Source: Hymenopellis radicata
Lineage: Eukaryota; Basidiomycota; Agaricomycetes; Agaricales; Physalacriaceae
NCBI GenBank assembly: GCA_015501595.1
Contig: JADNRX010000034.1
Location: forward strand, 62,001 to 126,000
Direction of reading: 5' to 3'
DNA length: 64,000 nucleotides
Part shown: positions 31,506-42,665 of the stretch, piece by piece
Numbering within the stretch: position 1 is the first letter of the stretch
Layout of the letters: every line of letters begins with the position of its first letter
The notes under the pieces: model-generated
What the model was told of the DNA's origin: nothing
Database searches by the model: none
The model's input: the letters and a program-made list of their open reading frames with translations, nothing else
Position numbers and translations under genes: made by a program

Positions 31506-32052
31506 GGTTGGGCTCACCAGATATCTCGTATGCCACTAGTACTTCATGTCTTCCTTCGTTGTTGTTCGCAGTAGTATCAGCCTAAGGCCGGCGTGCCTTT
31601 GAAATAAGTCATTGCCGATGATTTGTTCAGGTGCCCCTTTGCTGCACCGACGTGTCCATGCAGATTATGAAACATTAGGCTAAGACAATAGATCATCCGA
31701 AGTTGGCAGAAAGGCAGACGCACGGTAGTATAATGCCGGGATTCAGAAACGGCCACCCTGCCGCACGCGATCCAGGAAGCTGTAATGCCTCTGCCAGAAC
31801 GTACTTGATCAACGTCGAACAAAGGCCCCACCGCGGCCTACACGTACAACTACCGACTCGTGATTCGCGTATTGTTACATGCCAATGAGCGCCCGCCTAG
31901 TTTCAATTGAGAAAGGAGCAACGTGAAGGTCTGCCACATACAGAGGTGGTGACTACTACGCGGGAAATACAACCCTAGTGTAACCCGAATTAGGGGTAGT
32001 GCGCCATAGCTTTCTGAACGGTTGTGAGTAAATGAGTTGAAGAAAACACACA
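31506..32052. other. Intergenic or 3' part of an unresolved gene
   Basis: A minus-strand frame at 31577-31831 is open but not recognised. It could contain later exons of the hypothetical gene at 32053-32398. Confidence 0.3.
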
Positions 32053-32398
32053 TCACGCACCGTTGAGCGATTCTACTCGGATTTCGAGGTATTCGAGAGA
32101 AAATTCGGACGTGGCTCTAGCGACCGGCCGATTGATTCTGCCTACAAATGTAAGTAGGCGCCCAGGCGTATAACAAGTTTGCGGACAGAGGCAAGCGGTG
32201 AGAATGAGCATGGTCATACATCCTGTGTGGGAATACAAGCAGAGCTCATCGACACTGATATACGACAAATCATCGCCAATGTCGACCTGCAGCGCGTCTC
32301 CGTCGTCAAAGTCGACCACGACGGGATCAAAATTGGTCAACTCAACAGCGGAGCGGTGTAGTTCGTCCATGGCAATCCTTCCAGTTGTAGCCATCTAA
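32053..32398 (-). CDS. Hypothetical protein, 5' part of a possible multi-exon gene
   Basis: Starts MATTGRIAMDELHRSAVELTNFDPVVVDFDDGD and reads on to DDLSYISVDELCLYSH, then RINRPVARATSEFSLEYLEIRVESLNG. Candidate introns with CACAG and TGTAG acceptors lie between these blocks, and a GTGCGT donor follows the last. The composition looks protein-like, but no family is recognised and the 3' end could not be placed. Confidence 0.35.
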
Positions 32399-32717
32399 GG
32401 CGGGGGAGATGGTGGTATAGGGCATTCATCTCCGCAAGCCGACATTCGCATTCAAGAAATAATTTGAGAGATGATATAGGACAGCGAAACAGCGCCGAGA
32501 GGAGGGAGGTTTGGCAAGCAGGTCGCCCAGGTGCGCACCGGGGCCCTGGTCGTCGTCAGATCTGCTACAATCTTGAGTCTGCGGAACACGGTCTGCCGGA
32601 TAAAGCGCGTTGAAGCCAGACGAAGCACATTGGCGATACTGATCTGCTGTCAATTTGCCACATTTCCGCCATGATCACGATTATTAACTCGAGCTGAAGA
32701 AAGAGCATCTGTGTGAA

Positions 32718-33230
32718 TTAAGGCAGTAATGGACTATCACCTCCTCTCTCCCATTTCTTTCCGTCTTTGATGACGTCCGTTGCGCCCTCAATAAACCTAC
32801 AGCACCATGCCTGATTGACGACGGTAGCCAAATCTTTCCCTTGCGGACCCATCAACACGTCCTCGTCCAGGGTGCCCGTCATAATCTCAAATTCCTCAGG
32901 TACAGCTTCGTTGTACCACGACAAGCAGGTCCCGCATTGATTACAGAATCCTCGCGTGATACCCGGAGTGGCTGAGTACTTGGAGGGCGAGGCGCCACTC
33001 CAGGTGATTTGTGAGGGAAGGAGGGTTATGAAGTGGAGCATAAGGGCTCCAGACTGTTTGCGACATTGCGTACACTGGCATGTATGCGGCTGAAGGTGTT
33101 GGTGAGCTGAGTGGAGATAAAGGTCAAGGAATTATACCTCAGGTGGATATAGAGACCCGTCGGGGAACTCAATGGTGTAGCGAATAGCGCCACACAGGCA
33201 TCCGCCATGGATGGGTTGGGATTTGGGCAT
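32718..33230 (-). CDS. GFA (CENP-V/GFA domain) glutathione-dependent formaldehyde-activating-like enzyme
   Basis: Two exons, 33138-33230 and 32718-33074, separated by a 63-nt intron. The protein has the zinc-binding pattern of the family: IHGGCLCGAIRYTIEF, then CTQCRKQSGALM, then GFCNQCGTCLSWYNEAVPEE. Length is about 150 residues, normal for the family. These are Mss4-fold zinc proteins; only some act on S-hydroxymethylglutathione, so the substrate is open. An in-frame ATG at 33041 would remove the first zinc Cys pairs, so the upstream start is preferred. Transcribed divergently from hexokinase. Confidence 0.85.
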
Positions 33231-33793
33231 CGGGGTGATGGTCAAGGGTAAGAGGAGTGCGGAATTTGCCGAATTAGAGGCTTCTTGGCAACATGACCCT
33301 CCAGCATCGGACCTTTTGTATCTCTGTTTTGCTTGTCGTATGCTTCTTCTCTCTCTGACTGTAAGACCGCAGCATTATAGCTTTCGACTGGATGCTCCTT
33401 CAGGGTGGCAGTCTATGGGTGGCGCTATTACCGGTCCGTCCGGAGCTTCGAGTGGTGCCATCCCGCCAAGCTGAGAGGCCTGGGTACTTTATGTGCCTTC
33501 GATGTGAGTATTAAGGCAGACGAGGTCTACAACATCCTATGAAATATCCGTTCCGAGAGCCGATTACCCCGCATCTTTGGACATCTCTGCAGGCTCCGGG
33601 GCCTGTCGAGGGGCCCCATGTCGACGGCCAGATGGTATCCGGGATCTGGAAAGCATCCACTGATCCAGAAACTAAGAGACAGTCGCCTAAAGAGGTAGTA
33701 AGACACGAGTGACATGACGTTACGCATTGATGGGAAAGCTACATAAACCACCGGCTGTCCTCTTTCGACCACCATCTGAAATTTCCGCCTGTC
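33231..33793. other. Divergent promoter region, GFA gene and hexokinase
   Basis: About 560 nt between two divergent genes. No gene or clear regulatory motif was recognised. Confidence 0.4.
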
Positions 33794-35744
33794 ATGGCCT
33801 CGACCTCTGCCCATTTCTATCGCGATCCACAAACCGTGCTCGACGATATCAACTACCAGTTTAGACTCGAAACGGATACACTTACCGACATTGTCAAAGT
33901 TTTCCTTGATGAATTCCGAGCTGGATTGACCAACTATGGTCATCCTATGGCGATGATGTGCGTACACTGGCCACCTACCGCCTCAAGTGTTGACTTTCTT
34001 AGACCAACTTTCGTGACGGGTGTACCAGACGGTACAGAAACGGGGTAAGCTTACACCGTATCAACACCTCGCATTCCTCTGATCGACGTGATGAACAGAA
34101 CATTCTTGGCTTTGGATCTTGGGGGAACAAATCTGTGAATGCCTGGCCGATTTGGTACTGTTTGGGAGGCTTACCGATCTCCAGACGTGTTTGCGAAGTC
34201 GTACTACATGGCGATACGACATTCTCTCTGCGACAGCAGAAATATAAAGTATCTGATACCCTCAAAACTGGAGAGGCCTCTGTTCTCTTTGGTGAGTGTT
34301 CTCGTTCATCGTGTTCCACGTATTTCATGGCAAGACAGATTATTTGGCTGATTCCGTGGATGCATTCCTCACCAGTAACTCGGAGACAGACCCATTACCG
34401 CCTCCTGAACACGATCTGGACGCGCCCGATGTATTGCCGCTAGGGTTGACTTTTTCATTCCCTGTGGAACAGACCGCACTCGACTGTGGGAAGATCTTGA
34501 CGTGGACGAAAGGCTTTTCCGCCAAAAACGCAATCGGCAACGATGTTGTGCAGCTCCTGCAGAACGCCTTCAACCGAAAACATATGCACGTAAAATGTGT
34601 CGCTCTTGTAAACGATGTCAGTCAAGCTTTGTTCTACTATCGCCACTTTCTCATATTCACACTTCTCAGACTGTTGGTGCGCTCTTATCGCGTGCCTACA
34701 CTTCTGGAGGATGCATGCTTGGAGCTATATTTGGAACGGGAACTAACGGCGCGTATGTTGAGGATGTCGCCAAGATCACGAAGCTGGGTAACTCCCCAGC
34801 AGCCGCCAAGGGCGGAGAAATGGTCGTAAACACCGAATGGGGCGCCTTCAACAACACACGAACGCATTTACCCTCCACGCCGTACGACAATACTCTTGAC
34901 AGGCAGTCTATCAACCCGGGATACCAAGCATTCGAGAAGTTCATTTCCGGTATGTATCTTGGGGAGATTACCAGGCTTGTGCTGCTATCACTTATCGATG
35001 CCGCTCCAAAACCGATATTGTTCAACGGTAAATCTACGGGGGCACTGAATGCTCAGTGGGGACTCGATACGAGTGTTATGAGTGACGTCGACACTGCTTG
35101 GGAAAACGCCGGTCATTCTGCGTCAAACCCGGTTCCCCAGTTCCTTGGACTCGAGGATGCGCAAATCGATGAAGAGCTCAAGCCCAAGTTGGAGCGCGTT
35201 CGTGAGGTGATAATATCACGATTGGGGTTCTCCTCGTCCGATGTATCCCTACGAGATGCAAGCGTGAGACATTTCCGCCGAACTATCAGTTCTTTGTCTG
35301 AAGACTATTCGTAGATTGTGAAATGGGCGTGTTCGCTGGTCGCTCGACGTGCAGCGCTCCTAAGCGGTGTTGCTGTCGCGACGGTTATGATACAGACCGG
35401 TCGTGCCACGTTCGCGGAATTCAGCGCATCGCATCCATCGGCCACGTCAACCGAGCACATCAAAGTTGGGGTTGATGGAAGGTAAGCAGGCTGCGTTGTA
35501 CCGGGTTTTGATGGGCTCTTACCTTGTTGTCAGTTTGATTCAATTCTACCCCCACTTCGAAGCGATGCTCCGAGAGTCACTGAGATACCTCGTCGGTGAA
35601 GAGGTCGAGAAACGGATTGAGATCGGGTTGGCGAAGGATGGAAGCGGTGTTGGCGGTGAGTATCATTACGTTGATGTTGACGTTCTGTTGTACTGACGAA
35701 TTTTAGCTGCGTTGTGTGCGCTTCAAGCTACAAAGCAATCCTAG
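33794..35744 (+). CDS. Hexokinase
   Basis: Cytosolic enzyme phosphorylating glucose or fructose with ATP. Short exons join to MASTSAHFYRDPQTVLDDI, then PTFVTGVPDGTETG, TFLALDLGGTNLRVCEV (phosphate-1 motif), LTFSFPVEQTALDCG, WTKGFSAKNAIGNDVVQLL (sugar-binding Lys), VKCVALVNDTVGALL (catalytic Asp in the LVNDT block), GAIFGTGTNGAYVE (phosphate-2), VNTEWGAF, INPGYQAFEKFISGMYLGEI, and a C-terminus SLIQFYPHFEAMLRESL ... IGLAKDGSGVGAALCAL. All introns are GT-AG and in phase, with no frame break. Specificity between hexokinase and glucokinase cannot be set by eye, but the YLGE and NPG features fit a hexokinase of HXK1/2 type. Confidence 0.93.
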
Positions 35745-36649
35745 AGTGTAGACTCGACGGAAAGGAATGTAATTTTACTGTACTTGCTATGATTTATAGC
35801 TCATTTAACGAGAGGCCTTGTAGAATACTTACTTATTCTTCAGTGCGTATTGTACTTGTCGACAGCTTGAATAGTGTACGACAGAGCGAGCAAGGACTGC
35901 GTAGAGGCGTGTATGTCCCCACAAAGTGTAACGAATAATAAATGTTTCCACTTTGCCTAGGTTTCGACGTCCAAGTACCCAATGTGTGTAACCTGGCTCT
36001 TGTTAAAATTTAGAAGGGATTGTCAATATAATACTGATGAGCTAGACGCGACCATAAGTGTGGCGTCTGAAGGGAATTATTTGTTTAGTCGATGCGTTGA
36101 ATCCTGACGGTTTTCCAACCAACTCCCACTATCGTCGTTGAGCATATACCTGATATTCCACATCCGAGGCGGAGCGCAGGCTCAGAGAGGGAATAAAACG
36201 TCGTTACTTGAAGTTTTAAGAAATCCGTTGCTTGATCAACACAGTTAAACTCAAACCTGTTCACCTTCCAGGAATACCGGACCTAAAGAAGCCCAGATAC
36301 ACGTTCGGTCTTCCCTTGCGATAATGGAAGTCCAAGGGAGAGTTTAACTCCGCCAGTCCCATGAACTAGGATCACGTGCGCGTTTTAGTGGCGCTTTTAA
36401 TAGCCGACCTGACGCGTTTCCGGAACCTTTTACTCACCACCACCTTCTGACCGCACTTCTGCTGAGCAAGCTTCGTCAGCCCACCCTAAATCTCCGCCAC
36501 TAGTGAACGTGGAACGGTCAGGTTCGGTTACGAAAACGCAGTCATGCGGACTCGCTGTATCATGTACACCATTACCTGTCGCGTTCGGATGTATAAAAAG
36601 GGGACGAGGCGTGGAGTCAACGAATACTCACTCACCCCTGACTCACCCC
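35745..36649. other. Intergenic, hydrolase promoter
   Basis: About 900 nt without a supported gene. AT-rich near 35750-36080. The hydrolase TATA box lies at its right end. Confidence 0.5.
36592..36598 (+). promoter_or_regulatory. TATA box of alpha/beta-hydrolase gene 1
   Basis: TATAAAA placed 58 nt before the start codon at 36650, with AGGGG following, a strong core-promoter arrangement for a highly regulated fungal gene. Confidence 0.65.
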
Positions 36650-37852
36650 ATGTTGTTCTGGGCACTCCTCTCCGCGGCCCTCGCCACTGCAGCAGCAGCC
36701 CAAGGAACCCTCCACACACGCTCCTACTTCTACGTCGGGCAGACCTACAACACCACCGCGCCCGCGGCTATCGCCCATGGGCAGATGTACGTCGAGCGTC
36801 TCACGCCCGCCAACGTGACCCAGCCGTACCCTCTGGTGTTCATCCACGGACGCGAGATGACGGGCACGAATATTCTCGCGACCATCGATGGTGAACCTAG
36901 TTGGGCAGATTACTTCTTGGCTCAAGGATACGAGGTATGAGCACATGCATGTGCGCAGGTATCGCCCGCCTGATATATATATCGACAGCTATACCTCGTC
37001 GACCAACCCGCACGAGCGCGCTCCGCGTATCAAGCAAGTCTCGATGGCCCCCTGTCTACGTTGACCACTCTCTATGTGGAATCACGCTTCACGGCAGTCG
37101 AGCTCTTCAATCTGTGGCCTCAGGCCGCGCTCCACACGCAGTGGCCCGGCAACGGCAGCGTGGGTGACTCAATCTTCGACAACTTCTACGCGGCTACCAT
37201 ACCAAGTCTTGTCTCCGAAGAAGAGTCGAGCAAAAAAATCAAAGCCGCTGGCACTGTGCTCTTAGATCAGATTGGGGTACGTCTTCACCGACCTCAGCCC
37301 TTATGATAAGACTTACCGTCTGTGCAGCCAGTGATTCTCCTCACGCACTCGCAGTCCGGCCAATTTGGCTGGCTACTCGGAGATGCGCGTCCCAACTTGG
37401 TGAAAGCGATTGTCGCACTCGAACCCATAGGACCGCCGTTCACAAACGCAGTGCTACCACCCTTTATTGCTGCGCGACCGTTCGGGGTCACAGAAATACC
37501 CATGGTGTATTCACCACCTATCAATTCCGCGGACGAACTGCGGCGGGAAGTGGTATCTGTTGACGCAAGTGTTAACTTTACGTGTTTCCGCCAGGCTTCG
37601 CCCGCACGGCAGCTCGCAAACCTTGCCAAAATCCCGGTGCTGATGGTGTCGTCAGAGGCTAGCTACCACGCCGTATATGATAACTGCACGGCCGATTATC
37701 TGCAACAAGCTGGCGTCTCTGTAACTCACATCAACTTGCCCGAAGTCGGGATACATGGAAACGCGCATATGATGTTCATGGAAATGAACAGGATCGACAT
37801 CGTGGAGAATGTGATTCAGCAGTGGTTGACGAATATTTCGAGTTTCCTTTAG
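36650..37852 (+). CDS. Secreted alpha/beta-hydrolase (esterase-like), intact copy
   Basis: Three exons: 36650-36934, 36989-37276 and 37328-37852. The N-terminus MLFWALLSAALATAAAAQG is a signal peptide, so the enzyme is probably secreted. HTRSYFYVGQTY and the oxyanion-loop VFIHGREMTGTN follow; then LYLVDQPARARSAYQ; then LLTHSQSGQFGW with the nucleophile Ser in the elbow. The C-terminal exon has IPVLMVSSEASYH and VGIHGNAHMMFME, the latter giving a candidate catalytic His. This order is typical of the broad AB-hydrolase-6 family; substrate unknown. A second copy (45450-46677) and two exon-2 relics occur nearby. Convergent with the ATP synthase gene, 57 nt apart. Confidence 0.88.
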
Positions 37853-37909
37853 TCAATACCGAAATTGAAGGCGCTCCAATGCAATTGTGTATTCTATCCA
37901 TGCACGAAA

Positions 37910-38691
37910 TTACATGAGGTTGAGGTCGCCGAACTTCTCCTTGTACCCTGTTAATCGAGAGTGAGCAGCAGAATTTGCATACATGTTGTCAACATACCTG
38001 GCACGTTCCACTTGCCCTTCTGGATCATGGTCTCGACAACCTTTATGAGACGGGGGTGAGCCTCACCGACATCCATGGCCTGAGAGATAAATGTCAATAA
38101 TAATTGGGTTGGCGTCGAAATCACACGTACAGTGAGCTGGTCGAAGGGACGAGCCTCCTCGATGTTGGCGAGCGTAGCCTGCAGCTCCTTGAGCTCAACA
38201 TCGATCTTCTCTTCCGTCTCCTTGGCCTTGGCAAGCTGTTTGGCTGTTAGAAGGCTTCAACGCGCTACACGAGTCCCAAACTCACGGCCTTGGCCTCGAA
38301 GGACTCGATGGCCTTGATGTGGGCTCCAACGTCGTATGTCACAGGCTTGAAATCCTTCAATGCCTTCTCGGCGTCGTCAATGACGGCAGTGTTCTTGAGA
38401 ATAGAGCGGTAGTGGGCAAAGTCGACGGTAGTGGGCTGGGAAGCGTATTGTGCATTCAGGCGTTGCGCTTCGCCGTGTCTTTTCCGGAAAGCCTGGAGGG
38501 ACGCGATGGTCTCTGTGACGCGGAAAAATGATTTTTTTTGGGGCTCCATAAGAGCAGGGAGTGAAGCATACCCTTTCCGAGACCCAATGTTGAGTACAGG
38601 CGGGTAAAGTCCTGCGAAATGATTATTATCCAGCAGCAAATTTATGGCAGATATTCACCACCGCGGCTGCTGCTGCTGCTTTGGAAGCCAT
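37910..38691 (-). CDS. ATP7: Mitochondrial ATP synthase subunit d
   Basis: Peripheral-stalk subunit of F1Fo ATP synthase. Exons encode MASKAAAAAAV, DFTRLYSTLGLGK, ETIASLQAFRKRHGEAQRLN, VDFAHYRSILKNTAVIDDAEKALKDFKP, KAIESFEAKA, ETEEKIDVELKELQATLANIEEARPFDQLT, DVGEAHPRLIKVVETMIQKGKWNVPG and YKEKFGDLNLM. Order and length match the family. The N-terminal alanines come from a GCA trinucleotide repeat at about 38665-38680 that could vary in length. All introns are GT-AG. Confidence 0.93.
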
Positions 38692-39151
38692 CGCCTGTCG
38701 AGCGTCAGATACACAGGAAATAGACAAGCAGCAGGTTTACACTGACGGAAGAAATGAGGATAGGTTGGCGGCAACCCAGAGCACAACTCCGAATCGCGCC
38801 GAGGAGGCTGACTAATCGCCAGCTTTGGAAAAAGCTCTGAGTTCATTTTGACTTCAGTCAGCTGTAGCTCATACTGCGAAGTATTAATTTGCCAGCGACG
38901 TCGCCTATATGACCATTAATCACTGAAGTTTTCAAAGTATTCTCTCAGCTTGGCCAAGATGCCCGGATCTCAGCCAAGTCCAATGCTTTCTCCTATCCTC
39001 GTGCGTTCCAACTTCCCAGCTTGGTGCGTTCGGCAGGCTGTCTAGATTTTTCCCCATGAACTTGAGATGATGATGACCTAAGCGCAGTCTTCGCAGTGCG
39101 CGTCATAGCCACTTCATCTACGACCATTATCTCCCGTCGCATAGCCCAGTC
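38692..39151. other. Divergent upstream region, ATP7 and glucanase
   Basis: About 460 nt between divergent genes. No further coding signal is supported. Confidence 0.4.
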
Positions 39152-40967
39152 ATGGACAGATTCAAGAACAAGATTATGGGTGGCCTTCAAAAGACTATGA
39201 GCTCCATCGAAAGGGAGTTTGACTCTCTCACGGGGACTCGTAAACAGCTCGCCTCAGGCTCAGATTTTGCTTCCGCTCGACTTGTCGAACCCATCTACGT
39301 ACTACCGATACCGGAAACAGCGAGGCGTTAATCTAGGTTAGTCTCCTCGCATTCTCCCTTCATTCCCTCATGCAACCGATCTTCTAGGCGCCTGGTTTGT
39401 TCTTGAACGATGGATCGCAGAGGCGCCTTACCGGGAGGCCCATGATCCCGGCCAAAGCGATCTTGATGTCGCTAAAGGCAGTAATGCGAAGCAGATCCTC
39501 GAACAGCACTGGGATACCTGGATTACCGAGCCGGACTGGGAATACCTTGCGAGCAAAGGTATCAACACTGTCCGCATACCAGTTTGTTTCGTCTCAACCA
39601 AATGTTAGCGTGCGTGACGAATCATCATCATTACAGATAGGCTATTACCACTTGTGTGGTGCTGATCCTTCGGTCCTGGAAAAGACACACTTTAAGGACA
39701 TGCATTCTGTGTTTTTGTGGTGCGTGGCCTAGGATTGTGAACGCAATCCAGACAGCCCTCCGGTATGGTATCGGAGTCCTCCTAGGTTTGTCATTCCAGT
39801 ACTGGCAGTTCCGCAGCATGTAGCTGATTCTATTCAAAGATCTCCACGCTGCCCCAGGCAAGCAGAACCACGATTCCCATGGAGGTACATCCAAAGAGCC
39901 CGAGTTCTTTAACTCGTCGCGTCATCGCGATCATACCATTCATGTCCTTCTGACCCTCATTCGTCTTCTGAATAACGCTTACCCAAACGTTGTTGGGATC
40001 GAGCTCCTCAATGAGCCCGCTCCTCCATCCGACACGCTTTTGAAAGACTGGTACTCCGAAGCGACCAAGGCCATCTCTGCTCTGGATCCAACGATTCCAC
40101 TCTACCTCGGCGAATGCTGGCAGACCGACAACTATGCCGAATACATAAAATCGGTCCAAGGACACACTCCCAATATGCTGGTGCTGGACCATCATCTGTA
40201 TCGTTGCTTCACGGGACAAGACATCCAGACGTCTGCGCACGACCACGCCGGCGCTCTCCGCGACCCGAACAACGGCATCGTCCAGACCCTCCGACGCGTT
40301 GGGAACTCCCTCGTCGTTGGCGAATGGTCCGCCGCTCTCAACCCCGGGTCCATCAAATTCGACAACGACGTGGAGCATCGTGTTTTCGCTAATGCGCAAT
40401 TGGAGCTCTTTGAGCGCACATGTGCTGGCTGGTTCTTCTGGACATACAAAAAGGGCGAAGGCTGGGATAACGGTTGGAGTTTCCGCGATGTGGAGCTGAG
40501 CGAGGTTCTCCCTGCCTGGCTCGGGGGCTTGCGTGGACGTATTCCTGTCGATGGGGCTGATCAGCACAGACGGGATGCGCAGCGCGCTCAAAGTCAAGGT
40601 AGTGAAACCTCCTGTTCTGACCATGCTCTTGAGGGTGACTTTTTCGATGATGTCTAGCTGCTCATAGCGCCTGGTGGGATCAGCACCCAGGACAGTATAA
40701 TCACGAGCGGTTCGGGCAAGGATTTGCGATAGGATGGGATGATTCCTATGCATTCTTCCGCTCTGTGCCCCTTGGTGCTCCAGCTCCAGAGATTGGATTT
40801 AAGACGGAGTGGGCGCGTCGCAGGAGTGGGGATGGTTATTGGGAGTTCGGTACGTGTGCTCTTTTTTGCCTTGGAGGTGGGAGGGGTTTGACTAAAGGAT
40901 TGCAGAGCATGGATTCAATCAGGGAGTGGCTGCTGCACGCGAGGATTATGCGCAGCATTACTGTTAA
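39152..40967 (+). pseudogene. GH5 exo-beta-1,3-glucanase, two frameshifts
   Basis: Cell-wall glucan hydrolase of the fungal EXG type. MDRFKNKIMGGLQKTMSSIE opens exon 1; then RYRKQRGVNLGAWFVLERWI, DWEYLASKGINTVRIP, GYYHLCGADPSVLEK, RIVNAIQTALRYGIGVLL, ELLNEPAPP (acid/base Glu), LGECWQTDNYAEYI, VVGEWSAALNPG (nucleophile Glu), GWFFWTYKKGEGWDNGW and, at the end, NHERFGQGF and HGFNQGVAAAR. Two frame changes break it: an extra T at 39303 (removing it restores the frame into RYRKQRG) and an extra base at about 39711-39720. Both are insertions, unlike the G/C losses elsewhere, so a true recent pseudogene is likely. Catalytic residues remain intact. Confidence 0.85.
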
Positions 40968-41016
40968 TACAGCATCAATAGTAAGAAGAAAATACAACCT
41001 TTTTATTGTACTATGC

Positions 41017-41165
41017 AAGACTTGGCACAGCGAACGCGTAGAAGTTGTCCAAGAACGAGTCTCCGACGTTTCCGTTTCCAGGCCACTGAGTGTGAAAGGA
41101 CGCCTGGGGCCACAATCCATGCTGCTCAGTCGCCGTGAAGCGCGATTCAAAAGTCGCGAAGACCG
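41017..41165 (-). pseudogene. Relic of alpha/beta-hydrolase exon 2, second copy
   Basis: Same fragment as 29655-29806 on the opposite strand, located between the GH5 C-terminal exon and Y3-like copy 2. The flanks 40740-42560 mirror 28260-30085, so this is part of a duplicated and inverted block. Confidence 0.75.
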
Positions 41166-41380
41166 ATTAGTCGTAACAATGTGTAAAACGTCGTGTTTGC
41201 GAAAAAACGGCCGTCTTGCAAGCGCGCTACCATCACGTCGTGGACCTGTGGCGCACCTAGCAATCTTGAAGCCTTAAGAGGAGGCGCAGAACGGGGGCGA
41301 ACGAGCAATGAAGGTGGTGCATCACTTACGATACAGCTCGTTCCATGCAATTTGACCAAGAAAAAAAACCCTAAGTAGTG

Positions 41381-42665
41381 CCACATTTCCTCTTTTGAAC
41401 GCATTCAAGGGCAGACTAGTGCGACTCCCGCAATTCCAAGTTCTGTAAATAAAAGCATATGTTGTTAAACCGAGAACATTAAAGCTGTGCTACACAAAAC
41501 CACAGCATCTTCGCTGGGACAAATGTCCTCTCTTTCCATAACTCACACATCCGAGCCGCCGGAGCCGGGATCAGTACGCCACTGTCCGTAGAGGTCGGTT
41601 TCGTATCCTCCCTGTTTCGAACCTAGTCAGTAATGCGGAATATATTCTTATACACACTCACTTGTTTCCCGTTCACTCCGCCAGTATTGCACCCATCGAC
41701 GGGAAGACGGAGGAGTCGGTTGCAATTTCCATCAATAACCCAGTTGCCGCTTGGCTCCAGTCAAACATTGACCTTCACAGTACATAATTGATAACATACC
41801 CGTTGATGGCTTGAGCACTGACAAGAACAGTGAAGGTCCCGTAGTTGTACCGGGCCTAATGGGCGTATTAGAAGATGTGTGATCAGGAGAGAACTCTGAC
41901 CGACCCAAACGGTTTGTCCGTTTGACACGCTGGTGCCTATCACTTTGCTACCCAGAATATCAGCTTGAACCAGCGATGGGGACTAGACATGTACACACCC
42001 ACACCAGTCGTCAATTACTGATACGATCGGGGAGCGGTCCGCCTAATAAGAATTGTCAGCTAGAGTGTACTATCTGAGCGGTAATTACTGACCTTCGTGC
42101 CGAATCCGTAGCAAGTGACAACCTCTGCCTTCCTCATGAGAGAATATAAGAAATAGAGGAGGCGAACTTACCAGGGCCGGCACGCGGGACCAAAGCGGTA
42201 CTATTCTCGTATGCTAGACGGAGTATTGAACTGTAAGTGTGCGTCGCATCGGGGCATCGGTGCACTTACTGATTCCTTGTTCAATACTCAACCACTATCA
42301 GAAGAAGCTCAGCACCAAATCTATTCCCGTGATGGATCACACTTACTTTGAGCTCTCCTTCAGCGCGGGCTACAACAGCTGCATAGGTTGGAGCTGCGAT
42401 GGCCATGGCGACGGCGACGAGAGCAGAGATAGAGAGCTTCATGATATCGATAGTAATGAGTTAGCGCAGAAGAAGTCTTTGGGATACTACTTGATATGCC
42501 TCAAGTAATGAAGTTGGGGAGTGTACCGACTGGCTTTTATAGTGGAATTCAGGCCAAGCGCCGTTGAACGAGCACATCCCCGGCAAGCAGTGGCCGCACT
42601 GAATGGAGCTGGTTTGAGAGTCGAAGTCGCAACTTTCATGCCCAAGTTGTGCTGTGACACTCCTG
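41381..42665 (-). repeat. Inverted repeat, left arm
   Basis: Carries Y3-like copy 2 with promoter. Its mirror image lies at 43996-45325. Identity is very high over the gene and promoter; it ends at CCACATT on the left and GGAGTGTCACA on the right. Confidence 0.8.
41543..42442 (-). CDS. Small secreted cysteine protein, glycan-binding Y3-like, copy 2
   Basis: Same exon layout as the other copies: MKLSISALVAVAMAIAAPTYA signal peptide, VVARAEGELK, NSTALVPRAGPE, VVTCYGFGTK, SPIVSVIDDWCG, VIGTSVSNGQTVW, NYGTFTVLVSAQAING, CNRLLRLPVDGCNTGG and a stop soon after the DPGS block. The frame is intact. A TATA box (TATAAAA, minus strand, 42535-42541) lies 93 nt upstream. Differences from copy 3 are few, while copy 1 is slightly more diverged in the propeptide (VDDTPAK). 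Expected to be secreted; a lectin-like role is inferred only from the remembered family. Confidence 0.75.
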
